Part shown: positions 12,724 to 23,906 of the stretch, in pieces
Numbering within the stretch: position 1 is the stretch's first letter
How the letters are laid out: every line of letters starts with the position of its first letter
Source of the DNA: Populus alba
Lineage: Eukaryota > Streptophyta > Magnoliopsida > Malpighiales > Salicaceae
DNA: 64,000 bases
Direction of reading: 5' to 3'
Assembly: GCF_005239225.2 (NCBI RefSeq)
Contig: NC_133295.1
Location: 9,982,001-10,046,000, forward strand
Program-made: the position numbers and the translations under genes
The notes under the pieces: model-generated
The model's database searches: none
Seen by the model: the letters and a program-made list of their open reading frames with translations, nothing else
What the model was told of the DNA's origin: nothing

Positions 12724-14560
12724 ATTTGAGTATTTGTCTAGGTACGTTGCAATACTCTTGTCAGAGCCCTGCTACCCCCTGTATTACCTTCATTAAAGAT
12801 GGGGGTGTGGGTTGTTAATTTATAAAATCTAGGGTGGAGTAGATTTTTTCAATGAGGGAAGCTTGCCGCGTGTATTATTGATGGCAATGTTCTTTCCTTT
12901 ACCTGATTGCTTTCGTGCTTGCATTGCAAGGTTGAAATTGGATACACAATAATGGAAATTTACAGGCGCCAGGACTTCGTTTTATTGGGTTAGGGGTATG
13001 CCTTTAAAATTTACAGGCGTCATCTATTTACATGAGTAGTTTTAATGCTGATATCTCTTGGACAGCCGATCTCTCTCTCTCTCTCTCTCTATACACGTGG
13101 GAAATATGTTCATTTTTCTGGTTAGTGCGTCACTAACCCATCAAGTGATTGTGAGAAGCAGCCACTGGATGCTCTCCTGTTCGAGGTGCCAGATAAAAAT
13201 TCCACAATAAGGTGCAGGATGATAACTCAGTATTTGAGTTTTGCTCTTTTTCTATATTTGTGCTCCTCCTCCTCCTCCTCCAATCTTAACAGGAAAGAAA
13301 TGCAAGAATGCATGGCCGGTATCCACCCAAGAGATGGGGAGCACATTCTGTCGTGTTGGATACTGCCAATTCCCTTTTTTTCGCCTGAGCAAAATTATTA
13401 AGTTATGAAGATCAAATAACTAAGTGATCTGATAGACCTGTACTTGAAAAGAGAAGAAAAACTATATACTATACTTTTTGTGTTTTGTAAGAAAATAGAC
13501 ACCGTACTGGATATCCTACAAAGTAGTGTTTGGAAAAACAGTTTCAATACTTTTGATTTTTAGGATACGTTGATGATATGGTATGAGTACCGTATAAAAT
13601 TTACTGTAGCTCCATCTAGTGGTGAAGTCGAAAATCATTTTTAACAAGATTATTTAAAACCTTCATTTTTATGACATTATATCAAGTATTTTAAACATAC
13701 AATTAAGTGAATTCTTTTTTTTTTTTTTTTTAAAGTCAAATAAATCTAAATCTTGACAAGTTATCTTGGGTATATATAGATTTGATGATTAATTTCAAAA
13801 TTTTAAACTTGTAAAAACTACTAAGAAATTAGAATTAATAAAAGCATCATTGTAAGAGAGGAGGAAATTAAATGATTTAAATGAGGAAATAATTTTAAAT
13901 ACAATTTGGATAAAACATAAGAAGAACAATAAATATATTAAGAAAACAATTTGACTTGGTTAAGTGATTGTTGTTGGAAATTTGTTTTAAATAATAAAAA
14001 AAAAGGTATTGGTTAATGAGAAATTAATAAGTACCTTTGGTTTTTTCAGTAAGAAAAAGGTGAAGGAAGAGTTTAAAACTTAAATTTTTTAGATTTTTTC
14101 CATACCATCTCTCACCTTATTTTTAGTGTTTTCATTCATTTTTATGTTTTTATTTTCCTCCTAAATCTATAGTTTAGGTTTATATTATTGAGAGATATTT
14201 AAGTTTTATATTTTTTGATTAAAAAATCTTGGTTTAAATATGTATCTAAACCAAAATGGTATTGTTGAAAATCTTGGGAGGAATATTGTATATATCCTAA
14301 TTACACAAGTGAGGAGCAATAAAGCTTTTAAAACAAATGGTTCATCATTAATAACAATAAAATTAAGATTCATTACTTTAAAGTGATTTAACAAGTAAGT
14401 ACCCTTTCTGTATTAATTTAAGTATAGTTGATTTAAATATGTTTGTCTTGAGTTTATAAATTTAAACATGTATAAACTCTGGGTTTTTGTTGGACATTTT
14501 TTATTTAACATACCTTTAATTCATGCTAATTATTTTTGAATTACACATATTTGTGTATTA

Positions 14561-14603
<43 letters not shown>

Positions 14604-15092
14604 TTGACTTTATAATCTTAAGGCTTTATTCTATATATTAGACTTAGTTTATCATGTGGGGAAAAAATATTAATTATATAGATTAATTGTTAAAGAGATT
14701 TTAGCATCTTTAAAATTTAAGTTATAATTTATTTATTTTTAATCTATTATATTCTCAAATATAGATTTATTTAAATACTATATGTTTTAATTTATAACCT
14801 TTTAGTTTGCTTAAAGCTTTATGTTTTTTTTTTTTAATTTAATTTTAGAAAGTTGTTATATATCTTTATTTTAAAGTTATAATTTATCTTCTAAAATTAT
14901 AATTCATGCAATTTATTTGAATCTCTTTAAGTTTTTGCATGATATATATTTTATGAACTAAGCTTTTATAAACAATGTTTATATCTTTGTTTAGTTTATA
15001 CATGTCACTTGCAAACTTTTTGGTATGATCATGTTTCTTGCTTAAACGTAATGTTTTGACGTAATGTATGTTTAGTTTGAACTAGAATAAAC
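12724..15092. other. DEG9 3' region, then AT-rich intergenic DNA
   Basis: 12724 to about 13000 is probably the DEG9 3' untranslated region. A CT repeat (13070-13091) and a TCC repeat (13265-13281) follow. From 13440 on, the sequence is AT-rich and without a supported gene. 14564-14599 is an AT microsatellite. Part of 14000-15092 may be the 5' end of the copia element that follows, but no LTR border could be defined. Confidence 0.5.
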
Positions 15093-15297
15093 AAAAATGT
15101 TTATTTTTTTATCTTGTATAATTTAAATACTTTTGTTTATCAAGTTGCTTTATTTCAAGTTTTATATTATTTTACTTGTTTATATATATATATATATAAG
15201 CTCCACAACAAACAAGTAAAATAATATAAAACTTGAAATAAAGCAACTTGATAAACAAAAGTATTTAAATTATACAAGATAAAAAATAAACATTTTT
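15093..15297. repeat. Long near-perfect inverted repeat (hairpin)
   Basis: The left arm (15093-15181) and right arm (15210-15297) are reverse complements over about 88 bp with a single 1-nt length difference in a T run. They are separated by a 28-bp loop made of a TA repeat and a short unique segment. Transcripts would fold into a long dsRNA. No target duplication was found at the ends, so a MITE is not proven. It lies about 120 bp before copia gag homology. Confidence 0.92.
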
Positions 15298-15416
15298 TTA
15301 TTGGCTACTATTTTTATAATTTATATCATATTTTTAACTCGAGAATTGGTTTTCTTAACCAATAATGATTTGGTAAGTATTACTTCAGTATGAGGATTTC
15401 ACCATCACTTTTTGTG

Positions 15417-17516
15417 GTGTATATTGAAAACCCTAGAAAGTTTAATGGATTGAACTTTAAATGGTGATGACATAAAATATTGATTTATATGCCCACCTTG
15501 AACTTGGTTAATTTCTTGTAAGTAAAATATTAAAGTTGTCAAATAATAAATTTAATTTCATTATTATGGTAGCTTTGGATATATGGGATCATAGTGATTT
15601 CATGTGTTACAAAAATTTATATTTTGAATAGATTAAACAATACACAATATGATGTGTATAGTTCAATTAAAAGTGTAAATGAGCTTTTAACTAAAAGTTC
15701 AAGATTGAAGTTGTCATTATGAAAAAGGCTCATAGTCGACAAGTTTATAAATTTAAAAATAACATTAAAGTTATCTGGTTAGATTTGTTCATGTATACAA
15801 TATTATTCACGTATATGTTATTGTTTACATATACATAAAGTTAGCTTGATGAATAAGTATGATCTAGTAAGTTTTGTCTAAAATGATGTTTTCCACTTAC
15901 AAAAAGTGGATATAGAAAACTTATATATGGTGAACTCATCAACCTCTAACATACTAGGTGTTAGAAAGGTCAAATTAAACATGACATCTAGAAAGCCTCT
16001 CACCCTTAATAATGTATTGTATTTTGATGACATTAGAAAAAACTTAAGTGTTTAACTCATTGTTGAGTAAAAATAGTTTTAAGATGGTGTTTAAGAGTGA
16101 TAGATTTATACTATATAAGAATAATATGTTTATATAAAAAAAAGAGTATCTTTGTGATAACATCTTTAAAATGAATGTAATGACCATTGTAGTAGTAGTA
16201 GTAATAATAATAATAATAATAATAATAAGAAGAAGAAGAAGAAGAAGAAGATTGTCTCTTCTCCTTATTTTCTTAAGTTTTATGATGTGTGGTGTGGCAG
16301 GTTAGGTTATGTGAATTATAATTATATACAAATGTTAATAAACCATGGATTATTACAAAGTATGTTTTTTTTTTTTTAAATAAAATTATAAATGTGAGAT
16401 TTGTGTAGAATCAAGATTTACAAAAACTTATTTTTTAAACAATTGAAAAAATAGTGAACCTTTATATTTAATTCATTCAGATATTGGTGATTTAAAGTTT
16501 ATGTAATATAAAGGTGGGAAAAAAAAATATTATATTACTTTTATAAATGATTGCATAAGGTATTGTTACACCTATTTGATTAAGAGTAAAGATGAAGCTG
16601 TTGAATTGCTTAAACATTATAAGAATGAAATTGATAATCAAATTAACAAAAAGATAAAGGTCATAAGAAGTGATAGGGGTTGAGAATACGAATCACCATT
16701 TGATGAATTATGTTCCTAAAATGGTATTTTTTGTCAAATTACTACTCCTTATTCACCAAAATAAAATGATATTGTGGAACGTAAGAACTGAACATTAAAA
16801 TAAATAATGAATATCAAGTTGATAAGTTCGATAGCACTTTATAACTTGTAAGGGGAGACACTTCTAATTGCTAGTTATATACTTAACAAAATACCTCATA
16901 AAAAGTTAAAAAAGACATCATATGAATTCTATAAAGATAGAAGACCTTTCAACAAATACCTTAATGTGTGAGGGGTGTCTTGCAAAGGTAGCAATACTTG
17001 ATCTTAAAAATTTAAAGATAGGATCTAAGATTGTGGATTGCGTAAATGTATAAAATAATAGTGCATATCGATCTCTTATACACAAATAAAGTATTGATGA
17101 TATTCATCTTAATACTTTTATGGAATCAAGTAATGTTACTTTATTTAAGGGTATATTTTTATAGAATGAAGTATGAGAAAATTATTCACTTTTAAAAAAA
17201 TTGAAGCTAACTCAAGTAATCATAAATATTTAGAAAACAATGAAGTTAAGCTTAGAAATAATAAAGGGACAAAAATGACCAAAATATTTGGTTTTGCTTT
17301 TTTAACACACTTCGTAGAAAATAAATCTTGAATCTACTTAAAGGCAATGTCTTTTCCAGAAATTTTTTATTGCAGGGAAATAGTCAATAATAAAACTGAA
17401 TCTATTATGAGTAATTATATATATGTAGTGGATTTTATTTTCAAAAATAAATTATTAAATCATAAATGGATCTTCATAACAAAGATAAAAGCTAAATATA
17501 AAATTAGATTTTGTTA
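15417..17516 (+). pseudogene. Degenerate Ty1/copia gag-pol, truncated in reverse transcriptase
   Basis: Read across frameshifts and stops, the plus strand keeps the order of a copia polyprotein. Gag-like blocks lie at 15417-15770 (EKPRKFNG-like start, then NTQYDVYSSIKSVNELL). The end of the protease region (SRKPLTLNNVLYFDDIRKNL) is near 15990-16055. The GAG-pre-integrase zinc region (GRLGYVNYNYIQ, CEICVESRFTK) lies at 16300-16430. The integrase core (YYITFINDCIRYCYTYLIK, VIRSDRG, TTPYSPK, IVERKN) lies at 16470-16800. The beginning of reverse transcriptase (ESIMSN...HKWIF) is at 17395-17475. Homology then stops: most of the RT and the RNase H are missing, and no LTR pair was found. Many in-frame stops show that it is an old, inactive copy. 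Confidence 0.88.
16190..16251. repeat. Compound trinucleotide microsatellite (TAG/TAA/GAA)
   Basis: TAG, then TAA, then GAA units in succession inside the copia remnant between the protease and pre-integrase parts. Expansion after insertion is the simple explanation. Confidence 0.9.
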
Positions 17517-17735
17517 AATATTTTAAACAATATAAACTATTTTAACTTATATGTACTTGTGTCAATAATAACTATTATACAGATATTAATAACTACCACG
17601 TCAACTCTCCTATATTTATTGAGAAACCCATTCTGAATTAGATCCTACATCAATCTAGTCATGGATTAACAAGTTGAGCCAAATTTAATATTTATGAATA
17701 TTTATGAATTTATGTGCATATATGGGTCGTAAGTA

Positions 17736-17741
17736 GGCCCA
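17736..17741 (-). promoter_or_regulatory. Site II-like element upstream of the HIG1-domain gene
   Basis: GGCCCA (TGGGCC on the minus strand) about 245 bp before the start codon. Site II elements are enriched in promoters of nuclear genes for mitochondrial proteins, which fits the downstream gene. A short match, so only suggestive. Confidence 0.4.
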
Positions 17742-17898
17742 TGTCCTGTGAGCCGTGGATGAAGCCCGATTACAATTCCAAGACCCAAGTCACCGACTGC
17801 CAATGTTGAATTTATTAATGTCGTCCAGCATCTAAATTTCAGATTTGCGCTTCTGCGTGATCCACTTGTTCTTTCTCCTGCCGTAAAACAAAGTGGAG

Positions 17899-17900
<2 letters not shown>

Positions 17901-17976
<76 letters not shown>
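17901..17976. repeat. Compound GT/AT/AG microsatellite next to a start codon
   Basis: GT units (17901-17934), AT units (about 17936-17958) and AG units (to 17976) run together and end 7 bp before the start codon of the HIG1-domain gene, so they most likely lie in its 5' leader. Confidence 0.93.
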
Positions 17977-17983
17977 TAAATTA

Positions 17984-19050
17984 ATGGAGAAGATGGGTAC
18001 GGCGGAACCCAACTTTGAACAGCTATTCGAGGAGAAGAAGCGCGTTCGGAACCCCCTCGTTCCCGTCGGTAAATACTAATTTGATCGTCCCCATTGCCTT
18101 TTATTTATGTATACATATTTTATGCGTAGACAATATTTTTGGGAATCATAGAATTTGTTAGGAATATGATTATATTGATCATGGTCTTAAGGTTTGAAGA
18201 AAAGAAATAGCTGTTTGGTTGGTTTTGGAAATGGGATTGGAATTCTAATTCTAATTCTAATTCGGAATATAATTTAATTTTTTTTTCTTCTGAAATTAAA
18301 CTTTACGTCTAAAGCTGTTTTAATACCACCAGATAAATAGAACAATTTATCTCATATAAAGTAGAGTGGTATCTCATTCTAACAAAAGAAAGGTGTTGTA
18401 GCTCGTTTCTTTCGTGATGGCAATCCATTTTTTAGCGAATCAAGCTTTACTGCAAAAGAAATGGAACGAGGATCCATTTCCATTCCAAATCCTAGCACAA
18501 AACAACCATGCCCTTTAAGAATTCTCTCCTCCCACTCTCAATAGAGGGACATTGGTGGTGGATACATTTTAGATTACCTTGAACAACTACAATCTTTCAT
18601 TTTTCTGATCGGTTATCTCGAGCAGATCCCATGTTTCAGAAGATACCTAATTTGTTAAGGGTCTGGGCATCTCACTTTGTGTTTAAATCGGTCGTTTATA
18701 CGTTATATTACTGCTGGCTTCTTGTCTTCAAACATTTGAGCTTTTGACTTGCATATTGGCAGTCAGAAATTCCAAATTAGTAGTGCTATTATTAGCTCAT
18801 GATAAGAAATGGGATTCATCTTTAGACAGTCCTGTATTTAGCATCACCTTGTTGACTGTTTATAACTATTGCAGGAGCACTTATGACGGCAGGAGTTCTC
18901 ACGGCTGGATTAATGAGTTTCAGACGAGGCAATTCTCAGTTGGGGCAGGTGTTAATGAGAGCTCGAGTGGTTGTCCAAGGGGCTACTGTGGCCCTTATGG
19001 TTGGCACTGCTTTCTACTATGGGGATAACCCATGGAAAAAACCAAGTTAG
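17984..19050 (+). CDS. HIG1-domain mitochondrial protein (HIGD/RCF1 family), two exons
   Basis: Exons 17984-18068 and 18875-19050 join in phase (V-G|G-A) to give 86 residues. The protein has the HIG1 layout: NPLVPVG near residues 23-29, a first membrane helix (ALMTAGVLTAGLMSF), a polar loop with RRGNSQLGQVLMRARVVVQG, and a second helix (ATVALMVGTAFYY) before a short C-terminal tail. HIG1 proteins sit in the mitochondrial inner membrane as a helical hairpin and assist cytochrome c oxidase assembly and supercomplexes (yeast Rcf1, human HIGD1/2). PVG, RGN and the R-x(5)-QG spacing match human HIGD1A. Another ATG three codons downstream (MGTAEP) could also be used. A Site II motif upstream supports expression with mitochondrial genes. 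Confidence 0.9.
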
Positions 19051-20040
19051 ACCTTCTATAGCATGTATCGTTCCTCGTTAGTGACACAAGCTGTTCTTTT
19101 TCTATGCTCTGATTTTATTTAATAAAATCAATCACAATTTATATATTCTCATCGCTGGTGGCAGTCCTCCCATATGATCCAGTTCCTTTTACTATTATTA
19201 TGTAAAACTGATATCAGTAGAGCATGGATGGAGTGAGAATTTGTCTCAGAACTGAAAGAAGGGATGATATTTATTTACTTTGAACAAACAATCTTTTTAA
19301 CATTACAAATATAATCAATGTGTGTTTACAACCTGTTATACTCTAATTGATGGAGAATGTCGTCCTGCTTCACTGTTTGTCTGGAAATGGTTTTTTCGTT
19401 GCTCAATTGTTTTCTTCAACAATTACCAATGTATGGCTATTTTGAAGAACTCGTAGTGTTGTACTGGCACACATGATTGTGTCTCTGAATGAATTTATCT
19501 TGTTCAGTTATATGATACCAAACCCGAGATGCCTATATCGTCAGCTGCAATCATTTTATTGGCATCCGTTGCACTTGGTGCCATTCCTTCAAAGACTATT
19601 CTGATTGGGAGCGTTGCAACTTTTATTGTTATGTTTTTTTAAGAAAAATATTAAATTAATGTATTTTTATAGTGTTTTTTTTAATGATTCTAGAACGTGA
19701 TATAAAAAATAAAAAAAATATTTTAATGTATTTTTAAGTAAATTATATTTTTAAAAATCACTCATAAATACAATATCAAAATACTGTTCTGAAGAAAACA
19801 TCATGCAACGGTGTGGGCCAGGTGAAAATTTTCTTAAATGTAAAAAAAAGTTAAGATATTACTAATATTTTTTTAGTAGAAAAAAATTCAAATTGTGTGA
19901 GGATTATCTTGATGCAATCTAATTAATTTTATGAGTTCAAAAATAATCTGACGATCTATAAAAATATAATTTGACCCAAAGAAATTTCAAGTAGACATCT
20001 TCTTTTTAATAAGATAAAAATATATTAAATTGATTTAGAT
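19051..20040. other. 3' region of the HIG1-domain gene and AT-rich spacer
   Basis: 19051-19160 is probably the 3' untranslated region; an AATAAAATC stretch near 19120 could act in polyadenylation. 19640-19800 resembles the AT-rich MITE-like family. No gene seen. Confidence 0.45.
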
Positions 20041-20480
20041 TAACCCGGGTTAACATATCAAATCCGTGTCTCGAGTTATGAGACTATGATAACCTCATAA
20101 AAAAACAAATTAAAATAAATTATGAAGTCTAGTTTCCAATAAAATAAATAAATTAAAAAGGTGACCCGAGATAATCTCTTAAATTTGCAACTCAGATCAT
20201 AAGACCGAGATAATCTAATAAAAAAACATTAAAAAAAATTCAAAATTCAATTCTCAATCAATCAAATATTGAAGGATATCATTAAAAAAAGAAATCAATT
20301 AATAAAATAACTTAAAAAATAACCCAAGTTAATCCGTCAAACTCATAACTCAGGTTATGAGACAGATAATCTCGTGGAAAAAAATTGCCTGATTTAACCA
20401 AATTAACTTATCAAATTTGCGACCATGGTTATAAAACTGAGATGACCTTATAAAAAACAAATGAAAATAAATTACGTAAT
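20041..20480. repeat. Degenerate tandem-like repeat with CGGGTTA / GTTATGAGAC motifs
   Basis: Three or four diverged units of roughly 120-170 bp. Each has an AACCCGGGTTAA-like start, an ACTCGGGTTATGAGAC-like block and an A-rich spacer. Related text occurs at 1480-2040 and faintly at 32950-33160, so this is a dispersed family. Unit borders are not sharp. Confidence 0.55.
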
Positions 20481-21079
20481 ATTTTTTATGTTAAAATAAA
20501 ATATAAACCGATCTGCAGCGTAGCGTGACACAATGATATATTACTCTAAAGCTAAATGGGGAAACCTAATTATTTTATTTGAACTGTAATAGTTTTATCA
20601 AAATCATATAGGAGTAGAAAGATTTTGATTGCTCATTTTACTTTAAAACCCTTATTATATTTCGAAAGCTTGTTACATAATCTTTCGAAATAGTTGCATC
20701 ACAAAATTCACATTTTATTGTATTTTTTCGCAACTCTTTTCATTTGATACTTTGAGTTCAAGTTTATTTTAGGAGAGGCATTTCCTGCATATAACATTAA
20801 CTAGAAAAAGAAAAAAACATAAAAAATTAACCAAATTGTGGAACGGATGTTGAGATACACGGTTGAAACAGAGACTCTCAGCCAAGGATTTGGAAGAATT
20901 CGCCTCAGGTAACCGGTTCGGTTCCTTCTTCTTTTATATATATACGAGATGCATGCCCCGCGCTGCCGCGGGCTTATAAAATAAATATATTTAATAGTGT
21001 TATAATTGTGAACCAACGCTAGATAAGTAATAGAAACTAAAAATATGATGAAGCTAATATTTCATGACGGGAAAAAAAG
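20481..21079. other. AT-rich spacer with one short GC hairpin
   Basis: No gene seen. 20955-20971 contains CCCGCG-CTGC-CGCGGG, a short GC-rich inverted repeat standing out from very AT-rich DNA just before the satellite-like array begins. Confidence 0.5.
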
Positions 21080-22258
21080 TTGTGTTGGTGATCAAAACTT
21101 AGAGACTGAACAAAATGATTTGTAGCAATCCATAATGTTTTGGGAGGAAAGATACATTGCTTTCGCCACATGATTTAGCTTTTCTGTTAATAAAAAGAAA
21201 ATAAAATTACAAAGCTAAATTTTCTACCAACTTAATATTAAAAAAAACCAACAAAGATAATTTTGGAAGGAAAAAAACCTATAAGAAAAAACATTGTAGC
21301 AATTGATAATGTTTTATGAGGAAAACTACAGTGCTTTCCCCAATAAAATAAAATAAAAAACCATTTAGATAAATACTGTAGCAATCCTTATTGTTTTGTA
21401 AGAAAAACTATAACGCTTTTCCTATATGATTTAACTTTATTGTAATTATAATTCTTAACCAACTTAATATTTTTTAAAAATAAACAAAGATAATTTTGGA
21501 AAAAATAATAAAAAAATCATATGGAAAAACACTGCAATAATTCACAGTGTTTTAAAGAAAAAAAATTATAAAGCTAAATTCTTAATCGGCTCAATATTAA
21601 AAAAATATTAAATCAACAAAGATAATTTTAGAAAAAAAAATATTAAAAGAAAACACAAAAAAAGGAAAAAAAATCATGTTGGAAACACTGTAGCAATTCA
21701 TGATATTTTGTAATGAAAGCTACAGTGCTTCCCCACATGATTTAACATTATTTATAATGACTTTTAATAGTAATTTTCAACAATGTTTTGTGAGGAAATC
21801 TACAGTGTTTTCCCCACATGATTAAGCTTTATTACAAAGTTAAATTCTAACCAACTCGATATTAAAAAAAATAAAATCGACGAAGATAATTTAAAAAAAA
21901 TATTACAAAAAAGAAAAAACACAAAAGAAACTGGAAAAAAAAACCATGTAAGGAAAAATTGTATCAATCCATAGTGTTTTGTGAGGAAAAACTTGTATTT
22001 ATTTGTAATTGCAATTATTAAACAGCTTAATATTTAAAGAATAAAATTGACAAAGACAATTTTAGAAAAAAAAAAACATAACAAAACAGAAAAAAACCTC
22101 ATAAGAAAAAACACTATAGCAATCCACAGTAATTTGCAAGGAAAGTTATAGTGCTTTCCTCACATATTGTAACTGTAATTTTTTAACCAGCTCAATATTT
22201 AAAAAAAAATAAAAAAAAAGATAATTTTGGAGAAAACAAAAACAAAAACAAAGAAAAC
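21080..22258. repeat. Degenerate satellite-like monomers
   Basis: Roughly eight diverged units of about 90-180 bp. Each contains CACTGTAGCAATCCA..GTGTTTTG, then GAGGAAA.CTACAGTGC and CCCCACATGATTTA, then AACCAACTCAATATTAAAAA and AAAGATAATTTTGGA. Anchor copies lie near 21120, 21295, 21375, 21530, 21690, 21780, 21960 and 22115. ACTGTAG...CTACAGT within a unit is itself a small inverted repeat. No protein is encoded. Confidence 0.75.
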
Positions 22259-23743
22259 CATGCAGAGAAACACTGTAGCAATCAACAATGTTTTAAAGAA
22301 AAAAAATTACAAAACTAAATTATTAATCAGCTCAATATAAAAAAATTTAACAAATATAATTTTGAAAAAATAGAAAAATAAAATAGAAAAACTAATTGAA
22401 AAAACACCGTAACAATCCACTATATTTTAAAGGAAAAAAATTACAAAGCAGAATTTTTAACCAGTTCAATATTTAAAAAGTAAAATCAATAAAGAAAACA
22501 TTTTAAAAAAAAAATTAAATGGAAAAAAAAAGGAAAATTGGAAGAAAAAAAAAAAGGAAAGCAATTTCGAAAAAAAAAAGAGAAAAAAAAACGAAAAAAA
22601 AAAGAGAGGGAAAGTTGGAAAAAAAAATGACAAAATGCAAAATGCAAAAAAAAAAATAAAAAAGCACTGTGGATTACTGTTGTAATCCACAGTGATTTAG
22701 GTGTGGGGGAACAGTGATTCCCCCACACCATTTTAACCAGCTCAATATTAAAAAAAAAATAAAAAAAAATAATTTTGGAGAAAACAAAAACAAAAAGAAA
22801 GAAAACCATGCAGAGAAACACTGTAGCAATCAACAATGTTTTAAAGAAAAAAAATTACAAAACTAAATTATTAATCAGCTCAATATAAAAAAATTTAACA
22901 AATATAATTTTGAAAAAATAGAAAAATAAAATAGAAAAACTAATTGAAAAAACACCGTAACAATCCACTATATTTTAAAAGAAAAAAATTACAAAGCAAA
23001 ATTTTTAACCAGTTCAATATTTAAAAAGTAAAATCAATAAAGAAAACATTTTAAAAAAAAATTAAATGGAAAAAAAAAAAAAGGAAAGTTGGAAGAAAAA
23101 AAAAAGGAAAGCAATTTCGAAAAAAAAAGAGAAAAAAAAACGAAAAAAAAAAGAGAGGGAAAGTTGAAAAAAAAAAATGACAAAATGCAAAATGCAAAAT
23201 GCAAAAAAAAAAAAAAAAAAAAGCACTGTGGATTACTGTTGTAATCCACAGTGATTTAGGTGTGGGGGAACAGTGATTCCCCACACCATTTTAACCAGCT
23301 CAATATTAAAAAAAAAAATAAAAAAAGATAATTTTGGAGAAAACAAAAACAAAAACAAAGAAAACCATGCAGAGAAACACTGTAGCAATCAACAATGTTT
23401 TAAAGAAAAAAAATTACAAAACTAAATTATTAATCAGCTCAATATAAAAAAATTCAACAAATATAATTTTGAAAAAATAGAAAAATAAAATAGAAAAACT
23501 AATTGAAAAAACACCGTAACAATCCACAATATTTTAAAGGAAAAAAATTACAAAGCAGAATTTTTAACCAGTTCAATATTTAAAAAGTAAAATCAATAAA
23601 GAAAACATTTTAAAAAAAAATTAAATGGAAAAAAAAAAGGAAAGTTGGAAGAAAAAAAAAAGGAAAGCAATTTCGAAAAAAAAAAGAGAAAAAAAAAGAA
23701 AAAAAAAAGAGAGGGAAAGTTGAAAAAAAAAATGACAAAATGC

Positions 23744-23775
<32 letters not shown>

Positions 23776-23848
23776 GAAAAGCACTGTGGATTACTGTTGT
23801 AATCCACAGTGATTTAGGTGTGGGGGAACCACTGTTCCCCACACCATT
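22259..23848. repeat. Three-copy higher-order tandem repeat, about 558-bp period, two hairpins per unit
   Basis: Three near-identical copies begin at CATGCAGAGAAACACTG (22259, 22807, 23366). Each ends with two adjacent inverted repeats. The first is a 30-bp hairpin with 13-bp arms CACTGTGGATTAC/GTAATCCACAGTG at 22665-22694, 23224-23253 and 23782-23811. The second has GTGTGGGG/CCCCACAC arms at 22701-22728, 23260-23286 and 23818-23844. Between copies the hairpin spacing is 559 and 558 bp. A very A-rich stretch precedes the hairpins; its reverse strand gives artificial poly-Phe frames. The high similarity between copies indicates recent amplification. Confidence 0.9.
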
Positions 23849-23857
23849 TAGATATTG

Positions 23858-23859
<2 letters not shown>

Positions 23860-23902
<43 letters not shown>
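23860..23902. repeat. AT microsatellite closing the array
   Basis: Uninterrupted AT run just beyond the last hairpin of the satellite-like array. Confidence 0.9.

Positions 23903-23906
<4 letters not shown>

Noticed and set aside
15093..15297. Hairpin considered as a microRNA precursor
   Set aside because: The pairing is almost perfect over 88 bp, unlike the mismatched foldback of a microRNA gene. An siRNA-producing inverted repeat or fold-back element fits better; without small-RNA data no miRNA is called.
22466..23842. Minus-strand frames of 60-116 residues made mostly of Phe
   Set aside because: They are translations of the A-rich part of the 558-bp repeat unit, occur once per copy in several frames, and have no protein-like composition.
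22259..23848. Regular repeats considered as a CRISPR-like array
   Set aside because: Units are about 558 bp with no short repeat/spacer alternation, and the genome is clearly plant nuclear.
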